DNA of 33,652 nucleotides from a virus. The first letter of the stretch is position 1; every line of letters starts with the position of its first letter. The stretch lies in the IMG/VR virus record IMGVR_UViG_3300025914_000473, positions 1 through 33,652 of that record. The stretch is one strand, 5' to 3'. Below the pieces are notes generated by a model that worked only from the letters and a program-made list of their open reading frames with translations, made no database searches and was not told the origin of the DNA. Below, in pieces: positions 29,838 through 33,652 of this stretch. The position numbers and the translations under genes are program-made.

Positions 29838-29872
29838 AAAACGCAGATAACAATATTTTAAAACGCAGATAA
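29838..29872. promoter_or_regulatory. Two direct repeats AAAACGCAGATAA with 22-base period
   Basis: Exact 13-base copies lie at 29838-29850 and 29860-29872, the second ending 4 bases before ATG 29877. The core ACGCAGA also occurs inverted (TCTGCGT at 29822-29828). Position and spacing suit an autoregulatory operator of the downstream gene. Confidence 0.55.
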
Positions 29873-29876
29873 ACCC

Positions 29877-30509
29877 ATGCAAAATGAAACAACGGTAAGA
29901 AACTTTGATAAGTCGTTCCATGACATCAAGAGAAGCAAGAGCCTAACCCCGTTCTTGAAACAACTAATACACCACATCTACAGTTATAATGATACTGAAT
30001 ACGGCTGTTGCCAGACCAACACAACGCTGGCTGATTTGAACGGCATGAGCTTAAGACAAATTTCTTATTCCCTTCAACGTCTGGCTGATGCCAAGATTCT
30101 AATCTCAGAAACAAAAGAAGGAAGAACCGCCAAATTATCAATTGATATGGATAGGGTTCTATTTCTAATTTCCATTGAGCACTTGCCGGAAGAAGAACAA
30201 AACAAGCTTAAGAATTTCCAAGTTATCTCTCAAGTGTCAACGCCACCTGAATCGCCCGTGACAAAAGAGATAGCAAAGCCGGTTGCCCCGGTACCGGCCA
30301 AGAGCAACGCAGTATCTATTGCTGATATAAAAGCCCACGTTAAGACATACGCCGAAGAAAGAGGACTACACCCTCAACACAAGGTCTGTTCTGAATTTAT
30401 TACCAAATATCAGCAAAGGATAAGTAGGGGCGAAGATATTGGAGACTTTGAGAAAGATTTGATTGAAGTGTTTGAGAAGTTCTTCCCAATAGCGGCAGCG
30501 GCTGCATAA
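29877..30509 (+). CDS. Winged-helix DNA-binding protein, probable replication initiator
   Basis: The 210-aa product has an N-terminal winged-helix domain at about residues 18-95: SLTPFLKQLIHHIYSYNDTE, CCQTNTTLADLNGMSLRQIS (HTH), YSLQRLADAKILISE and a wing EGRTAKLSID. This is the HTH_36-type arrangement common in phage and plasmid replication proteins. A Pro/Val/Ala linker (residues about 120-145) joins it to a C-terminal helical domain (IADIKAHVKTYAEERGL ... FEKDLIEVFEKFF). It lies directly downstream of the iteron array and the direct repeats, which supports an initiator role like lambda O. A transcription regulator that only happens to sit beside the origin is the alternative. Confidence 0.6.
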   Translation: MQNETTVRNFDKSFHDIKRSKSLTPFLKQLIHHIYSYNDTEYGCCQTNTTLADLNGMSLRQISYSLQRLADAKILISETKEGRTAKLSIDMDRVLFLISIEHLPEEEQNKLKNFQVISQVSTPPESPVTKEIAKPVAPVPAKSNAVSIADIKAHVKTYAEERGLHPQHKVCSEFITKYQQRISRGEDIGDFEKDLIEVFEKFFPIAAAAA

Positions 30510-30575
30510 AAATAAATTTGAACGGATTTGGCCTTTTACTATCCGTGCGATGTATTTATATAAACGAACCTAGCT

Positions 30576-30869
30576 ATGAAAAAAGAAAACGACATAAACG
30601 AACTTCTGAATGATGAAATAACCAGCTTTCTCATCCAAGCTCACCTTGACCTGTTCAACGCCGAAGAAGACAATGATGCTGAAGAATGTGGTAAAATCAA
30701 GTTGGCTATAATGTTTGCATTGAATCAAGGAGCGGAGATATTCGCAGCAACAACCGGTACCAATATGAACATTGCGTTGGAATTACTGAACAAGATGAAT
30801 GATGAAGTTTACCACCAATTGAGAGGCAGAGCCGTTATTGATTTGGTGTTCGCTAATCAGCAAAACTAA
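30576..30869 (+). CDS. Hypothetical protein, 97 aa
   Basis: The product is acidic and helical (MKKENDINELLNDEITSFLI, then AEEDNDAEECGKIKLAIMFA and TTGTNMNIALELLNKMNDEV). It follows the winged-helix gene by 66 bases in the same direction and may be in its operon, where small replication accessory proteins often sit. No motif, membrane segment or family recognised. Confidence 0.55.
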   Translation: MKKENDINELLNDEITSFLIQAHLDLFNAEEDNDAEECGKIKLAIMFALNQGAEIFAATTGTNMNIALELLNKMNDEVYHQLRGRAVIDLVFANQQN

Positions 30870-30925
30870 AACTTTATCCTATTGCCAGTCAGGATACCAA
30901 GTGAGATTGAGCCATTTTATTTTTT

Positions 30926-30962
30926 TTATTTCTATGGTTACGGCCTCTTGTTCTCAAGGGGC
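30926..30962. repeat. Dispersed imperfect repeat, copy A
   Basis: TTATTTCTAT (30926-30935) followed by 12 bases and TTGTTCTCAAGGGGC (30948-30962). The same pair of words occurs at 32606-32643. It lies just beyond the 3' end of the minus-strand gene at 30983. Confidence 0.5.
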
Positions 30963-30982
30963 TTCGCCATTTATTCAGCTTA

Positions 30983-31342
30983 TCAATCATCTATGTCAAG
31001 TTCATATTCATAATCGCTTTCAGCATCTTTAAGCTTCTTATTAATGCTACCCATAGCCATCATATAGTTAAGTAATTCCTTATATCTGGTCCCTGTTCCC
31101 TTAATTTCGTTATACTTACCCCTAGCCAGTGTTGGTAACCCAGCCCTTACTTCAGCAGCACTAAACACCAGACTATACTTAATAATACAAATATCATTCT
31201 CAAAATATGGATTGAAATGATAACGGTCTAAGGTGAATTTGGATACACCCAAATCAGCATTATCACCAAACACCGCACTTAACGAATTATAGTATCTGTC
31301 TTCACCTGTTGCCTTATAATGAACATGGTACAATTTAGTCAT
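30983..31342 (-). CDS. Hypothetical protein with its own promoter, 119 aa
   Basis: I chose ATG 31342 because a perfect -7 element lies just upstream; the longer frame (to 31399) would run through the promoter. The product begins MTKLYHVHYKATGEDRYYNS and includes LSAVFGDNADLGVSKFTLDR and a C-terminal acidic tail (DAESDYEYELDIDD). No family is recognised. The leader would be only a few bases, so the mRNA may be nearly leaderless. It is divergent from the 31526 gene, with overlapping control regions. Confidence 0.65.
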   Translation of the reverse strand: MTKLYHVHYKATGEDRYYNSLSAVFGDNADLGVSKFTLDRYHFNPYFENDICIIKYSLVFSAAEVRAGLPTLARGKYNEIKGTGTRYKELLNYMMAMGSINKKLKDAESDYEYELDIDD

Positions 31343-31346
31343 GGTG

Positions 31347-31354
31347 CAAATATA
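31347..31354 (-). promoter_or_regulatory. Bacteroidota -7 promoter element for the 31342 gene
   Basis: On the minus strand TATATTTG is followed by CACC and the ATG at 31342, so transcription should start within a few bases of the start codon. No clean TTTG -33 element stands at the usual distance; one TTTG is nearer than normal. Confidence 0.6.
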
Positions 31355-31448
31355 CAAATCTTTTCCGCAAATACTTGTATTTTTAATCAATTGATACAAA
31401 AGACATTACGTATTACTTTAAATTAAATACAACTTTTATCTGAATATA

Positions 31449-31481
31449 TTTGTATTTCTGGAATGTTTAACCCTATATTTG
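31449..31481 (+). promoter_or_regulatory. Bacteroidota promoter (TTTG ... TATATTTG) for the 31526 gene
   Basis: TTTG (31449-31452) and TATATTTG (31474-31481) are 21 bases apart, close to the consensus -33/-7 pair of Bacteroidota. The expected transcript starts near 31485 and has a ~40-base A-rich leader before ATG 31526. Confidence 0.75.
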
Positions 31482-31525
31482 CACCCGAAACAACAAATAC
31501 TTAAACAATCAAAAAATCAACTAAA

Positions 31526-31948
31526 ATGAAAGCAACATTCACCGTCCACAACGATGCAACTACCCTTCCTGAACACATTAAACTGATAGTATTAAATGAC
31601 TTTGCAGCAAGCTACTGGACAAAAAAGCGCCTAAAGGCTTTGCAAAAAAAACTGGAGTATTTAAATTATGCAATTTTAGAAACAGGCGACAAGGAATTTA
31701 TTAATGGTCTATTATCTGATTTCAAAATGACTGAAGTATTTTCTGCTGTGGATTTTATGAATGTTGCTAATAAAGAATTTTTTTCACCTGTCGTGGCAGA
31801 ATATATTAGCAATTATTTTGATTGCTGTATTATGTATAATTTTCCAATTGTTGAACATGGTGTTAACATTGGTCTTTGGCCGAAATCATATTTAAAAAAA
31901 TCAATTGCATTTATAAAAGAAATGCCAGCGGAAAAGAAGGCTGCATAA
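31526..31948 (+). CDS. Hypothetical protein, 140 aa
   Basis: The product begins MKATFTVHNDATTLPEHIKL and is mixed alpha/beta with WTKKRLKALQKKLEYLNYAI and FFSPVVAEYISNYFDCCIMY segments, ending EMPAEKKAA. No signal peptide, membrane helix or known motif. It has a good promoter upstream and two hairpin terminators downstream, so it is a self-contained expression unit, typical of cargo (moron) genes. Function unknown. Confidence 0.7.
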   Translation: MKATFTVHNDATTLPEHIKLIVLNDFAASYWTKKRLKALQKKLEYLNYAILETGDKEFINGLLSDFKMTEVFSAVDFMNVANKEFFSPVVAEYISNYFDCCIMYNFPIVEHGVNIGLWPKSYLKKSIAFIKEMPAEKKAA

Positions 31949-31980
31949 AATAAGGTTTCATTTTGGATTTGTTTTAGACT

Positions 31981-32008
31981 GGCTGCAATTTCTATTGCGG
32001 CCTTTTTT
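31981..32008 (+). terminator. Rho-independent terminator of the 31526 gene
   Basis: GGCTGCAAT (31981-31989) pairs with ATTGCGGCC (31994-32002), one G-U pair, loop TTCT, followed by TTTTTT (32003-32008). It begins 32 bases after the stop codon. Confidence 0.85.
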
Positions 32009-32022
32009 ATTTTGGCTGTACT

Positions 32023-32044
32023 TGGCGGGAGGTCCGCCATTTTT
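32023..32044 (+). terminator. Second hairpin terminator
   Basis: TGGCGG (32023-32028) pairs with CCGCCA (32034-32039), loop GAGGT, followed by five T residues (32040-32044). It overlaps the 3' end of the convergent gene at 32043 and adds to the first terminator. Confidence 0.6.
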
Positions 32045-32267
32045 ATTGGGGTAAATGAATTTGACAATATTCTAGGTAATATCTCCTTAAATCAACCTCG
32101 CTGTCTAAAGCGCTGGTCCAAGCCATTGGTTGATTTGATTCAATGTTAGTTGGAACTAAGCCTGTAACATCAAATTTCAGACAGTATTTCTTGTAGCAGT
32201 AAACGATTCCATCGTGTATTTTCCTTTTTCGAAAACCTAATTGTAAAAGTCTTTTTTCAGTTAGCAT
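32043..32267 (-). CDS. Small hypothetical protein, 74 aa
   Basis: The product begins MLTEKRLLQLGFRKRKIHDG and continues VYCYKKYCLKFDVTGLVPTN, with a C-terminal VDLRRYYLEYCQIH. This is a compact, Arg/Lys/Tyr-rich small protein of a kind common in Bacteroidota accessory DNA. It lies 13 bases after the 87-aa gene and ends within the terminator region of the convergent gene. Function unknown. Confidence 0.55.
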   Translation of the reverse strand: MLTEKRLLQLGFRKRKIHDGIVYCYKKYCLKFDVTGLVPTNIESNQPMAWTSALDSEVDLRRYYLEYCQIHLPQ

Positions 32268-32280
32268 AGTAAGTAGATTC

Positions 32281-32544
32281 TTATTTGAATGGTTTCATTT
32301 TACCTTTGTGTATCCAAAGTAAGGCTGTAGTAAGTGGAAGTTCTTGTCCAGCCATCAATCGCGCCCCTTCAATATGGGCTGTTGCTTCTTTACCGCTGTA
32401 TATTATCGGTTCTGTATAAGGATAATTAAATTCAATATACGGAGGCTGTTCAGTAACCTTTATAAGTTCAACGTCAGGATTCACTTTCTCATGAAGACCC
32501 TTGATAAATTGTTCTATCTCTAAGATTTCTTCTTTGATAGCCAT
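32281..32544 (-). CDS. Small hypothetical protein, 87 aa
   Basis: The product begins with a helix (MAIKEEILEIEQFIKGLHEK) then a beta-rich part (VELIKVTEQPPYIEFNYPYT, PIIYSGKEATAHIEGARLMA). It is followed by the 74-aa gene after 13 bases, so both are probably one unit. There is no signal peptide or membrane segment, and no recognised family. Confidence 0.55.
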   Translation of the reverse strand: MAIKEEILEIEQFIKGLHEKVNPDVELIKVTEQPPYIEFNYPYTEPIIYSGKEATAHIEGARLMAGQELPLTTALLWIHKGKMKPFK

Positions 32545-32605
32545 TATAGATAAAGTTTAGCGTGGTTAATATTTAACTGAATGTAAGCAATTTTTTTTGT
32601 TTGGC

Positions 32606-32643
32606 TTATTTCTATACTTCGCAGTTTTTTGTTTTCAAGGGGC
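32606..32643. repeat. Dispersed imperfect repeat, copy B
   Basis: TTATTTCTAT (32606-32615) followed by 13 bases and TTGTTTTCAAGGGGC (32629-32643), matching copy A at 30926-30962 apart from the spacer and one base. It lies just beyond the 3' end of the 32654 gene. Confidence 0.5.
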
Positions 32644-32653
32644 CCCATGTTTT

Positions 32654-33652
32654 CTAGCCAAGTTCCTGTTTGCCAAATATAAGTTTATTAAAGAAGTCAT
32701 TTAATAAGTCATCAGTTTTAGTTGTGAATAATTGACTGTCATTGACGATGACATTTGTTAGGGTAACACGGAGAATAGAATCTAATTCTATAGCGCAATC
32801 TTGTAAACTTTTTGTTTCGCCCTTTCCTTTATCTTGTTTTTGTCCATGAAAAAACTTAGACCTAACACCATAGGCCTGTTTCATAAATTTATATAAATCT
32901 ATCCGGTTTTCATAATCGCCTCCAATGTAAAGGCTAAGGCGTTCAGAAATCTTGTGGACAATCTCTCCCACGTCAGTGGTGAATAAAGATTCAAGAACAG
33001 AAATATATAAGGAGATTTTTAAAGGTAGAAAAGATGTGGCTCTTGCCATAAACAAAAAGCTCAGCGCCCTTTCAATCCTATTTGTCTTGCTGTGATTTCG
33101 GTAATGATAAGCAGAATCAATTACCGCTGGGTCTTTTGTCGTTTTAATTTCTGGGCGATTAATTTTTTCATCTTGCTGTAGTCCAGCAATAGCACAATAG
33201 ATTTTTGTGGCGGTGTGTAAATCATCAACGGTAAAAACAGTTGTTTGAAAAGTACCGTCTGCCTTGCTAAATCCAGCACCATGGCCAATTTGGTAAATTT
33301 TTCCCGCTATCGATGGAACATAAGCAATCACGTCAGAAACACTACTGCTATTATCCTTTAAAAACCACAGATAATTAATAAGTTGATTATATATAGTTTT
33401 TCTTGACAAAAGTGTCTTAATCCATACATTTTCATTCAATGGAGCATCCAATTCTTCAGTGTGAAAAAAATATGGCCGGTTTACGAAATAATGTTGAATT
33501 TTGATAGTGCCGACCTGATGTAGAAAATCAATATCAAAAATTGACCGATTAAGCTTTTCATCTTGCCTTAATTCGGCATCATTTATAGTATAAGGCTTAT
33601 CTATTTTTTCGATTTTGAAATGCTGAATCGCGCAAAATGTTCTTGATTCCAT
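32654..33652 (-). CDS. HEPN/ApeA-like protein, possibly incomplete at the window edge
   Basis: The frame's first ATG coincides with the last base of the window, so the start is uncertain. The 332 visible residues have a C-terminal helical domain with PLKISLYISVLESLFTTD, IVHKISERLSLYIGGDYENR and YGVRSKFFHGQKQ. The R-x4-H (Arg264, His269) in RSKFFH is the HEPN RNase pattern and the surroundings resemble the ApeA-like HEPN group. The N-terminal ~200 residues (FCAIQHFKIEKID, then VNRPYFFHTEEL) may be a sensor or partner domain. Many such proteins act in phage defence by cutting RNA. No partner gene is visible within the window. Confidence 0.6.
   Translation of the reverse strand: MESRTFCAIQHFKIEKIDKPYTINDAELRQDEKLNRSIFDIDFLHQVGTIKIQHYFVNRPYFFHTEELDAPLNENVWIKTLLSRKTIYNQLINYLWFLKDNSSSVSDVIAYVPSIAGKIYQIGHGAGFSKADGTFQTTVFTVDDLHTATKIYCAIAGLQQDEKINRPEIKTTKDPAVIDSAYHYRNHSKTNRIERALSFLFMARATSFLPLKISLYISVLESLFTTDVGEIVHKISERLSLYIGGDYENRIDLYKFMKQAYGVRSKFFHGQKQDKGKGETKSLQDCAIELDSILRVTLTNVIVNDSQLFTTKTDDLLNDFFNKLIFGKQELG

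Noticed and set aside
29545-29892. Minus-strand frame with periodic LQFLHVVPATIA-like peptide
   Set aside because: The periodicity comes from the 22-base iterons (3 x 22 = 66), and the frame crosses the hairpin and the start of the winged-helix gene; a shadow of the origin.
31813-32067. Minus-strand frame of 84 aa
   Set aside because: It is antisense to the 31526 gene and runs through its two terminators.
32639-32646. GGGGCCCC near the right side and GGGGCCC at base 1 as a possible attachment repeat
   Set aside because: At base 1 the bases encode the conserved ComM SGP residues, and the shared word is too short to indicate recombination.

Overview
The window is AT-rich DNA from a member of the Bacteroidota, probably Chitinophagaceae or a relative. 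It carries most of a tailed (siphovirus-like) phage genome next to a broken chromosomal comM gene. The host assignment rests on three things: copies of the Bacteroidota promoter -7 element (TAnnTTTG, seen as TATATTTG), weak or absent Shine-Dalgarno sequences, and a ComM fragment of Bacteroidota type. No integrase, lytic/lysogenic repressor or endolysin was recognised, so the element probably continues past base 33652.

Layout. Bases 1-306 are the middle of comM (YifB, Mg-chelatase-like), minus strand, losing homology at about 306-322. Bases 436-2811 hold a small hypothetical gene, a secreted protein, and a plus-strand operon: NUMOD4/HNH endonuclease, sigma-like factor, small membrane protein. 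A 23-bp inverted repeat overlaps the start codon of the HNH gene. Bases 2814-26617 are a long minus-strand virion module, transcribed from high to low coordinates: small ORF, TerS, a 395-bp non-coding gap, TerL, tail assembly chaperone with a likely -1 frameshift on nine T residues, gp10-like protein, two large tail proteins, a glycosyltransferase-like protein, tape measure, XkdF-like protease, scaffold, major capsid, tail tube candidate, portal, connectors, tail fibres and a holin candidate. Inside it, on the opposite strand between protease and scaffold, sits a two-gene cassette (11849-13586): a HEPN-like protein and a DUF2806 protein. This is the best candidate for an undescribed defence or exclusion system.

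Bases 26813-29119 hold a zinc-ribbon gene (plus) and a minus-strand operon: sigma-like protein with three C-terminal HTH units, PD-(D/E)XK nuclease, a 71-aa protein and a 55-aa membrane protein. Bases 29120-29876 are non-coding and look like a replication origin: five tandem AT-rich 12-mers abutting four 22-bp iterons and a fifth partial one, then a long hairpin and paired direct repeats before a winged-helix gene (29877), the likely initiator. Bases 30576-33652 are small accessory genes with clear promoters and terminators, ending in a second HEPN-like protein. A related ~38-bp sequence occurs at 30926-30962 and 32606-32643 and brackets part of this block.

How it works together (inference): the winged-helix protein and iterons start phage replication, the sigma-like proteins time expression, the minus-strand operon builds and packages the virion, and the HEPN genes are passenger cargo that may protect the host.
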